Assembly: GCF_022605725.1 (NCBI RefSeq)
Contig: NC_065553.1
Location: 1,736,001-1,800,000, forward strand
Length of the DNA: 64,000 nt
Reading direction: 5' to 3'
Source: Anthonomus grandis grandis
Lineage: Eukaryota; Arthropoda; Insecta; Coleoptera; Curculionidae
Shown here piece by piece: positions 32,868-44,784 of the stretch. A program made the position numbers and the translations under genes. The notes under the pieces are model-generated. The model did not search any database, was not told the origin of the DNA, and saw nothing but the letters and a program-made list of their open reading frames with translations. Numbering within the stretch: position 1 is the first letter of the stretch; every line of letters begins with the position of its first letter.

Positions 32868-35190
32868 TATATAAAATGTTTCTTTTTCTCTTTCTCTCTC
32901 TCTCTCTCACCTCTTAACGTTACGACAAAAGACCACCCTTGTAAAGAAGATTCTTGATCGAGATCTTCTTTCATGTAAAGTTCCATATTGAGTTTGGAGT
33001 CTCAGACATTCAACATAGAAAATTCTTGTCTATAGTTGGTTCTACTATCTGGAAAAATAACTTTTCTTAAATTTGGAACTTTCATGAAAAATAAAATGTA
33101 GCAGAAACTAAATAAGCGTAGTACAAAAGATACGACAGGAATACATAAAATTAATTCTAAATCCGTTTTGAAATAAAGGCAGCTAAAAAAAATTTATAGT
33201 AAGCGTAAACAAATCAAAAATGTCATTTGTGCGTCATAAATGTTGCCCCAGTCTTAAAAAATTTATGTGACGGTAAAACAAAATGACGTGAAAAGTGGAA
33301 ATATCGAATCAACTCTCAAAAAAATCTGATAATTCAAACGCAAAGTTGACGTACCTGATTGCCTGTCTGCGATGTTTTTTGCTATCAGATCAGATTATCA
33401 ACGTTTCAATTTACTTTTCGACAGAAATGTGAAACGATCTGACCATTTTTGCGTTTTTCGATACCAATCAATGCAGCCGGTACCGTTTTGTTTTGTTTTT
33501 CTACGGTTTATTTGCGTATAGAGTTTTTACACGGGAATATCGAGGGAGTTTACCTGAAGCAGATTTCTAAAAACGACAACATTCAAGCTGGTAAAAGGTT
33601 GATCAAATCAATTTTAAATAGAATTTTAGGTGACTAGAGGTTATTAAGGAAAATGTTAAGAAAACTTGTGTCAATTAACTGAAATTATTTAATCTTAAAA
33701 AAAACTTGTACCTACGCGATAAAAAGTAAAGTATATAATCTATGGAAATTTGGCCCTTAAAATAAATATAAAAGCGACGCAGAAATATACGACGTCTACG
33801 TGACGTAGTTAATTCCTTGATTCAGCCAAAGTCATTTTTCATGTCGCAGCATTTATTAGCTGCACCATATTTTTTCCCAAAGTAGAAAGAGGTGTATTCT
33901 GAGAAAATTCCTTTGAAGGAAAATTTATGTATAAAACATAATTTACCAAAAAAAAATACTATTTTATTATATATAATTATTAATTTTAGCTACATTATTT
34001 ATGGTATATGGAACAGAATCCCCGATGTTTGCCTACATGTATAAATAATAGGTTCTCTCATAACGCCGTAGCTCAATTCAGAATTTTGTGATGCAGTATT
34101 AATGCCAAAACCAACGTTGCACACGTCACCCCCAAATGAGTTTCATAGAATTTAAATATATTATGGTAATTTACTAGGCATTGGCAATCTATTATCGATA
34201 AACTCTCATATATTATTTAAAGTTAACTATTTAGAGTTTTTTAGTCATAGATATGCTAATGGAACAAACTGTTTTTTAACCTTCTGTTTATTCACTTTAA
34301 CTGTGCAATTTTTTATGTATTTTTAATTGACTTTTGAATTATGAATACATTAGTGAGCTTATCCCGTGACTGGTGAGGTGGTGTTTCTCAAATGCCACCA
34401 ATTCTAAGAATCGTCGCAACGTATTAAATAGTGGTGGAGGGCGCGTGCTAGCCTGTGTAGCTTTCTTTGACCTATTCATCACATGTATGTAGCTTGTATG
34501 GTGAAAATCGGAATCGTCTGTCGGCCATCTTGCTTGGCAAAATTGACAGACAGTTGTTGAGATTGACTCATAGAATATCATTTGTCATTGTCAAACCATT
34601 TGAGTTAGTTTTTTATTTCAATGAATGCAAGCGTGGGTTGAGTTTGCTATTTGTTTAAAAATGTTATTTTAAATTCATGACTTTTTTTTTTTAAAAGTTC
34701 TCTTTCAATATTGGGAGTAATGTTTTAATTGATTTGCAGTAAGCAATTCCAATTTTTATCTAATTTTTAAAATCTGTTTAATTTTTCTTTAGGAAACCGA
34801 TACAAGTACATATTAAATAAGGATAATTCATCCTCTATTGGATCTATGGGTAAATAAAATGAGTATATTATTAACCTAATGGGAAAAATTTTAAATTAGG
34901 GTAGTTTAGTGCTAACAAAATACTTTAAAACATTTTTAGATTAATTCTAATTTATATAATGTCTGCTAAAATAAATTATTGTATATTATGTATATCATTC
35001 TAAATAATTTTTTTTTCAGGAAAATTAAATAATGAACGTATTAAAGAAAAACATTGTTTTATTTTCATTTGCCCAATTGGTGATATGTCGTACACTATGG
35101 TTAATTTATTCCAGTAAATTAACTCATTTAGATATGTAAAATAAAGCTGAAAAGTTTTATTTTTATTCAGATTAATATCTGATGCTAAGA
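32868..35190. other. Non-coding, nothing recognised apart from a (TC)n run
   Basis: A short TTTCTC/TCTC-rich run lies at 32880-32915, next to the DD41D element. The remainder has no frame with a recognisable product. Short frames at 33449-33637 and 34339-34581 show no family features. Confidence 0.45.
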
Positions 35191-35237
35191 CCTAATCAAA
35201 AAGGCTCTTTTCTCTTTGTGTAACTTTTTTGATTAGG
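35191..35237. repeat. Small inverted repeat (hairpin)
   Basis: CCTAATCAAAAAG at 35191-35203 is repeated in inverted form at 35224-35237, separated by about 20 bp. It could be a MITE end or a chance hairpin in AT-rich DNA. Confidence 0.4.
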
Positions 35238-35800
35238 CGTTTGCTTGAGATATTACGATTAACTGATAAGATTGTCAGATTAAATGAAATTTGATTACCC
35301 GCCTTAATTTGGCCACGCCTTTCTACCATTTTGATTGGTCCAATTAGGCACGTCAAACTGCCAAGTTAGTTACAACACTTTCCGTTGCCAAGGGAGAGGA
35401 CGCTAGCTGACTTCTCAAAAGAATTTATATCAGTTTGTGTGCAACCACCACTTCTCTATATATTTGCGTTCTTTTCTATTCATCAGTACTCTAACGGTAA
35501 GGACGACGTGTGACATTTTTCCCGGTACTCGATTTTACAACATTAGTAAGAATTGGGGCGAAATCCCATTTTACCAGTTACGTTCTTTTTATCGAGTGCT
35601 TATTCGTTTGTGGGAAGGCTTCCACCTCTGCTATTCTTAAAATGAAGGCAGATGATCCCTGTTTTGGAGCGTAAGCTAAAATAGTCCTATATTTAAAGTG
35701 ACGGGCAAGACTGATATCAAGATTTACCACCCAAAGAAAAAAAAAGAAATGCAACCCTAAAAGTTATAAGTAAAATCTGTATTGTTTTGACGAATTCATA

Positions 35801-35949
35801 ATGAGTTACTTATTTTATTGATTATTACGTCACTTATAGCAAAAATCAATTTAGAAATTACTATCTCATACGCTCAAAAAATTGAAAAGTAATTTCTAAA
35901 TTGATTTTTGGTATAAGTGACGTAATACCCAATAAAATAAGTAACTCAT
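35801..35949. mobile_element. Hairpin (foldback) MITE, 62-bp arms
   Basis: Arms 35801-35862 and 35888-35949 are inverted copies (outer ATGAGTTACTTATTTTATTG) with a loop of about 25 bp. The phrase CCTAAAAGTTAT occurs at 35756 and again at 35950, so the hairpin lies next to or within a short direct duplication, beside the piggyBac-like remnant. Confidence 0.65.
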
Positions 35950-36930
35950 CCTAAAAGTTATTACGGGAAAAAGAGAATTCAAATGGTCTTCTGAACCTCC
36001 AAACGTAAACGTTCGTATTAGGTGTTACAACATAATTTCATAACTTTAAGGCCTAAAAAACAATTTGGAAAATATTGTAGTAACATTTCTTCGTGAGAGC
36101 TGCTGTGTACTGAAGACATTTTAAATGAAATAATTCTTCGTACGAATGAAAAGCTGTTAGAAGTTACGCAGAAATTGTCTAATCCAGATCGACATGAATA
36201 CACCGATGTATGCCTTGTAGAATTTAAAGCATTTTTAGGCAATTTTGATATACCCCATCAGTCTTTAATCTCCAATAAAGATGATCTGGAAGCACTTTTC
36301 GCAACGGATGGAATAGGACGTGATTTATTTCGATGCACTATTTCATTGCAGCGGGTCCTGGTTATTTTAGCCTGCCTTCGTTTTGATAATGCTGCAGCTA
36401 GAGATGAGCGAAAAAATACTGATAAGACCGCTGCAACATCTTGGATTTTTATTACATTTATCAAGAACTGTCGAGCATGTTACTCTACCAGAGAATATGC
36501 TTGCATAGACGAAATGCTTTCGGATTCAGGTGATATTGCAGATTTCGGATGTACATGCCAAACAAGCCACTTAAATATAACCTTAAAATCATGGCCTTAA
36601 ACGATGCAAAGACACATACTGCTTGAACGTCTATATTTATTCGGGAAAAGAGAGTGATGGAGATACACTTTCTGATGATGAAAGGAAATTGTCAAAACCA
36701 ACTTAATCAGTATTACGTCTAGCTGCTCCAATTGTAGTTACAAACCGAAACGTAACAGTTGATAATTAAAAAAGTTGAAATAAACGGTTTTTATTCATCC
36801 AGCTTGTTACAGAACTTAAAAAAAAGACCCCACTTACGTAGGCACTTTGAGGAAAAAAAACAAGTACCAAAGGAATTTCTTTCATCAAAAGTAAAGCAAA
36901 GATCACTCACCACTTTATGACCATATATGA
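35950..36930 (+). pseudogene. piggyBac-like transposase remnant
   Basis: Plus-strand fragments in piggyBac order. Near 35960: ITGKREFKWSSEPPNVNVR, a typical early segment. At 36175-36600 one frame reads NPDRHEYTDVCLVEFKAF, LFATDGIGRDLFRCTISLQR, ACLRFDNAAARDERK and then EYACIDEML, which holds the first catalytic aspartate. After a shift, MYMPNKPLKYNLKIMALNDA, then NVTVDN (second aspartate region) near 36760, and a C-terminal VPKEFLSSKVKQRSLTTLYD near 36890. Frameshifts and stops are scattered throughout. The third catalytic region and the cysteine-rich tail were not found, and no TTAA ends could be placed. It differs clearly from the piggyBac-like protein at 53 kb. Confidence 0.8.
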
Positions 36931-37189
36931 CCATGAATTAATGGACTGGCGAAGAAACTCAAAAACCAGAAATTATTGCGATCCACAATTAAAGTTGTGG
37001 ATCATCTAAATTTTTCCTTTGAATTAACTATGGTTTTAATTAAATAACATAAAAACAAAAGCACTTAGTGCTGCTAGGATAAACACTGTTATGTTAAAGT
37101 ACTGCAGCACCTTTATCGATACATTTATTACACACATATAATTAACTGCTGCATCGAAACTTAATTACTTTCCTAATTCTTAGAAGGTA

Positions 37190-38580
37190 TCTATAGGCAT
37201 TCCTTTAGTTAAAAAAACAAATCCTGTATCTGTAAATGATATCCGCCTTATAAGTATCGTCCCTACAATTTCTAAAATTTTTGAGAATATTTTGTACAAT
37301 CAAAATTTTAATTTTCTTAGTTTGAACAAACTTTTACCTGATAAGTGTGGCTTCCGTAAGGGGTACAGTACCGCTGTCGCTATAAATAATATTAAAGATA
37401 ATTATAATTTCTGCTCATGATCAGGGCAATAACAGGGTCCTAATTTTGTTGGATTATTCCAAGACGTTTCACACGATAACCGGATAAATAAGACGGATAA
37501 ACCTAGTTACATCCTATTTTCTTAATCATTACCAAAAATCTTTTTAAACGGTATCTATTCCAATGAAGTTCATATTAAGTCAGGCGTTCCACAAGGGTCT
37601 ATTCTCGGACCATTGCTTTTTTTATTATATCCTGCTGATATTTTGAGTGCTCCTGTATTTTGTCAAGTACAAGCATATGCAGATTACATACAATTTTACT
37701 ATCGTTTTAATCATAAAAATTACTACTTTGCAATGCAAAACATAATACCTCATAATCTTGTTTCGAATCCAACCAAGTCGATTGCTATGCTTTTTGTGAA
37801 ATCAGAATCATTTAAAATTTGTAGGCGAAATCATAAGTATTTATGTCATTAATATTAAGTTACCTTTTATTAGTCATACTCGACTGTGATCTTAGATTTA
37901 AGCAGCATTTAGACTTATTATTTTTCAAGTAACTTATAGTTCATTAAAACTTCTTTATGGTAACCAGCACGTAATAAATGGACACGTAATAAATTGGACC
38001 ACGTCTTCCACATGTATAGGCCCCACCAGTTGTTGAGCATGGAAAATCGAATTACTCTTCATTTTTCTACATTTGTTGTTAACATTATGACCCGATATCT
38101 ATATGCCCCGATAACTATCAAAAATAAATTGGTAAATGGAGAAGAAATCCATTTAAGAAAATTACGTCACCGTAAATCGTTTAACACTCCCGCAACAATA
38201 AACGGTCTTGTTTCTATGGTCATTTGTCTATAATGCTGTAAAAATTTATCACTCTATCGGATTATCTTATTCCTGTAGAACTCCTGTCTCAATTTTCAGT
38301 TTAAATGTATACTTGCTCTGGTTCTATGCTCTATATGTTTATCATGTTTATATGAGTATTGCTTCAATTTTTGCAGTCAATAGTGATTTCCATATGTAGT
38401 TCGCTTCATGCTTGTACTGCTCTACGTATTTATTGACTATATGTATATTGCTTATATTATTATTGGTTTGTTGTATGGTTAAGTAGAGTAGTCTATTAGT
38501 AGAAGTCGCCATATATAGCATATGCTGCCTAATTTTTTTTTCTAAATTATATATAATGGATATTAAATAAAGGCTATATT
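37190..38580 (+). pseudogene. LINE E remnant (reverse transcriptase)
   Basis: Frames in order: NDIRLISIVPTISKIFENIL, DKCGFRKGYSTAVAI, VHIKSGVPQGSILGPLLFLL, AYADYIQFYYRF (catalytic YADD altered to YADY), then SNPTKSIAMLFV and a C-terminal section rich in Y/H/R near 38000-38220 (NIMTRYLYAPI, HRKSFNTPA). The order and the RSGVPQGSILGP block identify a Jockey/CR1-like LINE. Several stops and frameshifts. An AATAAAG near 38567 may mark the 3' end. No target duplication identified. Confidence 0.75.
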
Positions 38581-38935
38581 TATTTATAATAAAGCAGTAG
38601 CGTAACTGTGACTGTATTATAATTGAGTTTTAATGTAAAAAAATAGTGTCAAAGCTTTTTTTTAATTAAAATTGACGTTTGGCGAAAAATATATTTTTTA
38701 AGAGATATTTGAGACCTTGTAGCCATCTCAGTTTATGGCATCGTGAAGAATCTCAGAAAGTTGATTGTTGTCATATAAGGCTGCTAGAATTACTATAGAT
38801 AAGAGGGTACTTTTAGTTAGAGGTATAAGTACAAACTTGTTGGCAAATATTCTACATAAAAGTTGTAGATAATAAAAAAATATGTGGATTATTATTTTAT
38901 TATTATCATTTTATCACAGAACCCCAAATCTTATA
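38581..38935. other. Short non-coding gap
   Basis: AT-rich sequence between LINE E and the next mariner-like element; nothing recognised. Confidence 0.45.
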
Positions 38936-41218
38936 CAGTGTGTCCAAGATAAGGATGTCTATCATGGAGATCTCGGCAGCTATAGGAAATACGAGGTTGA
39001 TTAAATTAGAGAAAAGTTGCGCATTTTAGAGTCTAACAATACGCTGTTTGCAATTTGCCGATTTCGTTTTTATTTTTTTCTGGCGTTATTTAAAGAGATA
39101 TGGAAAAACAAAATACACTTTCTCATGGCCACTTTTTAAGCTATAAAAAATAACATTGCGAGATTTTTCGTACGACGTTTCGTTTCGAAGGAACCATCAT
39201 TAACTTAATTTTTTTATATGTTGCGTAAAGAATGTACACCCTATATAAAATAGCATATTTTATTGCGATGTATGATACAATATGTTTCTACAATATTTAA
39301 ATTATAAAAAATGATTTTCTATTAAATTCCGATAGTTTTGATGTAGTAAAATAATGACGTTGAGAAAATGTCAAAATTAAATAAAAATTAAATGTGAAAG
39401 TAGTTTTTATTATAACTATTATTTTTTATTTTTTTTATCTTAAGTCAAGTAAATAGTTTTAATTATTTGATAAATTTAGTTGACATTGTGTTTTAGAACT
39501 CTGTTTTTGCGTCTTGTTGCTAGTTTGTTTTGTTACAAAATGGAAGACGCTTTTTTACCTGAGGAAAAGTTTGATATGTTGAAAAGTGCTATGCTACAGC
39601 AACGCCGTTGAAGCTGGTCGTATGTATTTAAATAACTATCTAGACAGGAAACAAACTAGTACAAAAATTTTCGGATAATTGGTTTTCAATCTTAAGCAGT
39701 ATAGTGCGTTTAAGAAGCCAGTATTGTCAAGAAATAAGCCCTGCAATGAAGAAAAAGAAAATAATGTGGTACTAGCTGTAACTGAAAATCCGGAAATATC
39801 TGTTAGAAAAATTGAAAATACCACTGAAATACCAAAATCTACTGCCCATTTCATTTTGAAAAAACATAAATACCACCCGTTTAAATTCAGAATTTGTCAA
39901 GGCCCCAGACCTGGTGACGAAGAAAGGCGCAGAACATTTTGTGAATGGTACACCAGAAAGTGTCAGGAAGATGAAACATTTCCCCATAAGATTATCTGGT
40001 CCGACAAGAGTATGGTTACAAATAATAGAATTTTTAACCGGAAGAACACCCATTATTGGTCAAGAGATAATCCCCGAGTACACCGAATGGCTAGACATTA
40101 GCACCGTTTCGGTTTTAATATGTGGGTTGGCATTTTTGGAGCACATTCAATAGACTTCTTTTTTACAACAATTCCCTTACCTCGGAGCGGTATCGCAACT
40201 TATTGGAACGCGATTTGGAAGAATCCTTGAACAACTTACCACTTGCCAAGGTTAGAAACTTTAATCCTGCTGAAACAAGGTTAGGTATAGGAACACATTC
40301 AACAGTTCCGTGGCCTCCTCGTTCCTCAGACATAACTCCGCTCGACTTTTTTCTCTGGGGCTATTGCAAAAATTATGTTTACAGTCGTGTTTTTGAATCT
40401 GAGGAGAAAAGTTCTTGAAGCATTTAAGAGCACTACACCTGATATGTTAAGAAGTGTTTTAAACTCGACTGTTAAAAGATGTTATCTCTGTTTGGAGAAT
40501 AATGGTAATTTGTTTGAACATTTATTACTATGATTTAAATTAGTATTTTTGGGTTTCTAGTAGGTAGTTTTTTTAAATTTAATAATGTGTTTAATTCTTT
40601 AAAATAATCACGTGACCTAGCTACGTGACGGTATATGAATATAATAATGAAGTTTTTAAGTTGTCAATAACGTGATTTTTATTTAGTATTTCAAAATATG
40701 AGTAACAGCAGCCTACTACACCATACTCAGCGTCATCATTTCACCGCCTTCTACATCAAAACCATCGGAATGTAATAAAAATCCAATTTTTAACATTTAA
40801 ATTTTGTAGAAACATATTGTGTCATACATCGTTATAATCGTAATGAAATATGCTATTTTATACAGGGTGTACTTTTTTACGCGCCATATAAAAAAATTAA
40901 GTTAATGATGGTTTCTTCAAAACGAAACGTCGTACGAAAAATCTCGCAATGTTATTTTTTAAAACTTAAAAAGTGGCCATGAGAAAGTGTCTTTTGTTTT
41001 TCCATATCTCTTTTAATAACGCCAAAAAAAAAATAAAAAGAAATCGGCAAATTTTGGTTTTTCTCGAGTATCTCCGGAACTACTTAAAATTTTAAAACTT
41101 TCTAAACGGCGTATTGTTAGGCTATAAAATGCGCAACTTTTCTCTAATTGAATTAACCTCGTATCTCCTATAGCTGCCGAGATCCCCATGATAGACATCT
41201 TTATCTTGTAACACACTG
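38936..41218 (+). mobile_element. Decayed DD41D mariner-like element with long inverted repeats (2283 bp)
   Basis: TA at 38934-38935 and 41219-41220 flanks ends starting CAGTGTGTCCAAGATAAGGA (left) and CAGTGTGTTACAAGATAAAG (right, read inward). The arms are about 429 bp (38936-39364) and 493 bp (40726-41218); the left arm lacks a block of about 60 bp present in the right. The interior encodes a broken transposase on the plus strand. Arm architecture and protein match the element at 44.8-47.0 kb. Confidence 0.85.
39540..40533 (+). pseudogene. DD41D-type transposase, second catalytic region deleted
   Basis: ATG at 39540 (MEDAFLPEEKFDMLKSAM) begins the N-terminal helix-turn-helix, interrupted by stops near 39610-39680. 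From 39679 a frame reads NKPCNEEKENNVVLAVTENP, STAHFILKKHKYHPFKFRIC and FPHKIIWSDKSMVTNN, where WSD gives the first aspartate. The continuation reads NSLTSERYRNLLERDLEE, then jumps from LPLAKVRNF straight to a segment ending VPWPPRSSDITPLDFFLWGY (third aspartate), so the FQQDGAPAH part carrying the second aspartate is missing. After a frameshift it ends NGNLFEHLLL and TGA at 40531-40533. The homologue at 45.9 kb retains the missing part. Inactive. Confidence 0.82.
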
Positions 41219-41220
41219 TA

Positions 41221-43190
41221 TATTGATGTTTGTAATGATTTAACCCAGCAAATTGACAGACAATGCGTTTATTAGAATTTTTCTCGTTGTTAATTTATTA
41301 CTTTTAATAAGTCCATGTCATATACTTATTTGTGAATAATAATGTGGGTTCTTCTATTGTATTCTAATGGAACTTAATATTTTAAAAATTAATTTAGAGT
41401 GCAATTGTTAATTTAATATACTTTTTATATTTTATTTTGCTGCCATATACTTTATATAGTCAATATAATTATATTGAACAATTTTGGTTCAAAGTCTTTA
41501 AATTTTAGGGTATATGAGTTATAAATATATTTATATATTTTATTTGATTTTGATAAAAAATATTTAGAAAAATCTCCATAAAAAAAAAGTAGAAGGAACC
41601 GGTTATTATTTTATTTTATATATTTTAAATCTATAATAAATTTTGCATGTTTTTTTTTTAAATAATTAATCTATCATATATATTTTCATATTTTTAATTT
41701 CTTTCCTTTGTATTCTCGTTTCTTTGAGCTCCTTTTTTAATGATCCTTTTTTATATATATATTTTTTTAATTTCAATAAATTTTATTAACATTTATCATA
41801 TTACTAAAATACTTAAAACCCAATGTAGCCTAAAACTACAACATCATCCATTTTTGTTACAAAATATTGAAATTCTCCAAATATTCTCTTCTATATAGAG
41901 TTTCCATATGCATAGGGCATAAAATAAAAGCTTTTTGTCCGAATAACATCGTTTTAATTTTCATTTCGCAACGAAACTGACGAAACATCCGCTGTAAAAT
42001 TTTATTCTATAAACAGAATAAATGAAAATATCACAGAGGGACGTTTAATCAAAATAATTTGAGCGAATCAGAAACTATTTGGTTTAAAATTGGTTTACGT
42101 ATGATTAACTCGCTCAAAGAGGATCGTTTTTTTTTTAGCGAATTAAGGTTATTTATGGTACAGTTTTTGAAAGGCACATTGCATCGCGATTCATCGCCCA
42201 TCCGAAACGTCCATACTGATATAATAAATAACTTTATTATCATATTTTTAAATAAAAAAATAACTTTTTTTTTTGTGAGAGAAAAACAAAAGTCCCTTCT
42301 CCCCCTAAAATTCTAATATCTCATGGCTTTAGCAGAAATATGTTTTCTTCAGTAGCTCCAAATGTTTCGTATTCATAGATATGAGGCATAAAAATGCCGT
42401 AAAGATTTATTTTAATAGCTCAGTTTTAAATTTATTAGGGAAAATTTATTACGCTGTTTTGCTACACTGTATAAAATGGTGGAAACGTGAAAACTTCTTC
42501 ATGAGCTTTTTAGGTTAATTTTAGAGAGAGGGAAATAACGTTCAAAACATTTACATTTTTAATATTAGAAACAAAGACATTGAGTTAATATGAAATTTGA
42601 TATTTTGCACCCACTTTTAAAAAGAATTTTTTTTTTAATTTTACATAGTCTTAATTATTTTCTTTTATTAGTTCTATTATTTATGTAATAAGCGATGTTT
42701 CCGAGCAATGTTTCTGAAGACATTGAAAGGTAAAAAGAAAAAATTATAAATTTATTAGATAATTATTGGCGCTATATAAAAATTTGTAACCTAGTGCCTT
42801 GAATAAATTTACAGAAGAATAGCTCCAAATAGCTATTTCAAGTTTTGAAGTGAGGATTTATGTTTCCTACCAACATGTTTCTCTTTTAGAGGGTTTAATT
42901 AAATTAAGTATTTACAAACTTTATGGATAATAGATCAAATAAGATCTTAGCAAATAATCGAGAACAATAGCCGATAAGTAAACAAATTCCTTGGTCAACG
43001 AGAGTTATGTATTTTATATTGAAAATACACTTTTAAAAAAACTAATTTTATTAAATATGACAACCAAAAAATAACTAAGTTCAAGAGGAGAATTAATTAT
43101 GGAGTGTTTTTCTATATCTAATATCGATTAATCGTAAGCTAATTAGTATAACAAAATAATATAAACTAAGCATAACAATAATATAAAATA
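41221..43190. other. Very AT-rich non-coding stretch
   Basis: Long A and T runs, with no product recognised in any frame. A frame at 42059-42316 overlaps a GC-richer phrase near 42180 but resembles nothing I know. Confidence 0.5.
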
Positions 43191-43393
43191 AGCACTTTCA
43201 TCAGAACCTTGAGGTCGATGTTCGGGTTGTACTGGAACTGGGTCACATAACTCGAGTCAAACGAGAGTTGATAGGACAGGATCCTGGTGAAAATGTTGAA
43301 TATATAAAATTGTTTTTTATGACTTAAAGTCGATAGTACATACAGTGCATATCTTGTACAATTTTATCATAGTAGATTAACGTGGATTTCTAC

Positions 43394-44452
43394 ATGAAAA
43401 AGTCATCATGGAAATGTAAACAATGTACAGAAATACAAATACTAGGAGATAAAGGCGATAACAGGATTGTGAGATCAAGGAAAAGAAGTAGAAAACAGAA
43501 AAGTTTTATACACTCTATTATATGATCGAAGGTATGCAAGAAACTTTGAACCTTCTATTAAAAAATTCATATTAAATATAAAAAAGTAGATTTTCTAATA
43601 AAGGAAAATGAAACACTAAAAAGTGAAATAGCTAAGCTAAAGGAAACCATTGGAAATAATTTGAATGGATCATCTGCTGTATCTGCATCGACTACTTCAT
43701 ATGCAGCAGTTACGTCAAAGGAAACAAACATTAGTAAACTTTTGGTGGTAAAACAGAAGGGGCAACAAAAACATGTCCAACAAATTACAAGAGATCTAAG
43801 GGATACCTAAGGTTAATCCAAGTGACATTGGCATTGGAGTATCTTTAGGTCGTACTACAAAAACTAGAGGACTAATACTCAGCTGTAATTAAAAAAAAAT
43901 TAATTAAAAAAAAATATTCAACGGTACAGGCAGAAAAAAAAGAGTGATATAAACTTACGAAGCAAATACGGGGATTACGAAGCAAATAGACCCAAAACGC
44001 ACAAATATAGGATTAAAGTAGTCGAAGTAAACGAACGTGAGTATAACATTGATGATTGAAAATATTATTGAAAGGGTGATCAAATTAAAATTAAAATACT
44101 TAGGACAAATACTATAAACGGTAAATTTAATATTATATTTGAAATTGACTTTAATACTCATAACACGTTTATATTATGTAAACAAAGAATAAATTTAAAA
44201 TGAAATAGATGTTGGATTTTTAACGACCACGGAATAATAGGATGTTATAAATGTATTAAATATGGTAATTTGCTAAAATATATAAACTGTTGTAAGGCAA
44301 ATGAAAAGTATGGTATGAATCTGAATACGGAACATTCAGCCTGGGATATTATGAAATGCGAAACATACAAGCGAATAGAAATTTTGCAGAAAAATAAATT
44401 TTTGCAATGGCAATTAAATCCAAGAATGAATTCAGATATGACCTATATATAG
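43394..44452 (+). pseudogene. LINE D ORF1 (gag-like, CCHC knuckle)
   Basis: ATG at 43394 (MKKSSWKCKQCTEIQ) starts with a CxxC pair resembling the zinc-binding start of some LINE ORF1 proteins. Next is a coiled-coil-like section (FLIKENETLKSEIAKLKETI), an alanine/serine/threonine-rich part and, after several frame changes, GIIGCYKCIKYGN...CCKANEKYG...EHSAWDIMKC at 44230-44360. The latter is a degenerate pair of CCHC knuckles expected for nucleic-acid binding. Several stops break the frame. No enzymatic domain. Confidence 0.65.
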
Positions 44453-44784
44453 TATTGTATGTTTAAACTATTAAGATTATTTGAATTATAAGGGTAATAT
44501 TATAATATTAATAAATGATTTGAAACCTAAGTTATGTTTTTGTCGGAGACTCATGTAACCGATGATATTTCTGGGATAGAACTAAATATAGATGGTTATC
44601 AAATGGAACCAGTATTTAAATCAAATAGAAACTAATAGCTCTAATAAAAAAATGCCTTATTTGTTGAGTATTATTCTGAATACTTAAATACAGTCAGAGG
44701 TTTTGATGGAATAAAATGAAACCTTGGGGGACTTTAACTATAATTTGCTCAATCCTTCTTATTATAGTCATAAAATATTAAATT

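Noticed and set aside
36980..37003. GATCCACAA/TTGTGGATC hairpin
   Set aside because: Nine-bp stem in decayed DNA after the piggyBac-like remnant; too short and single to assign to an element.
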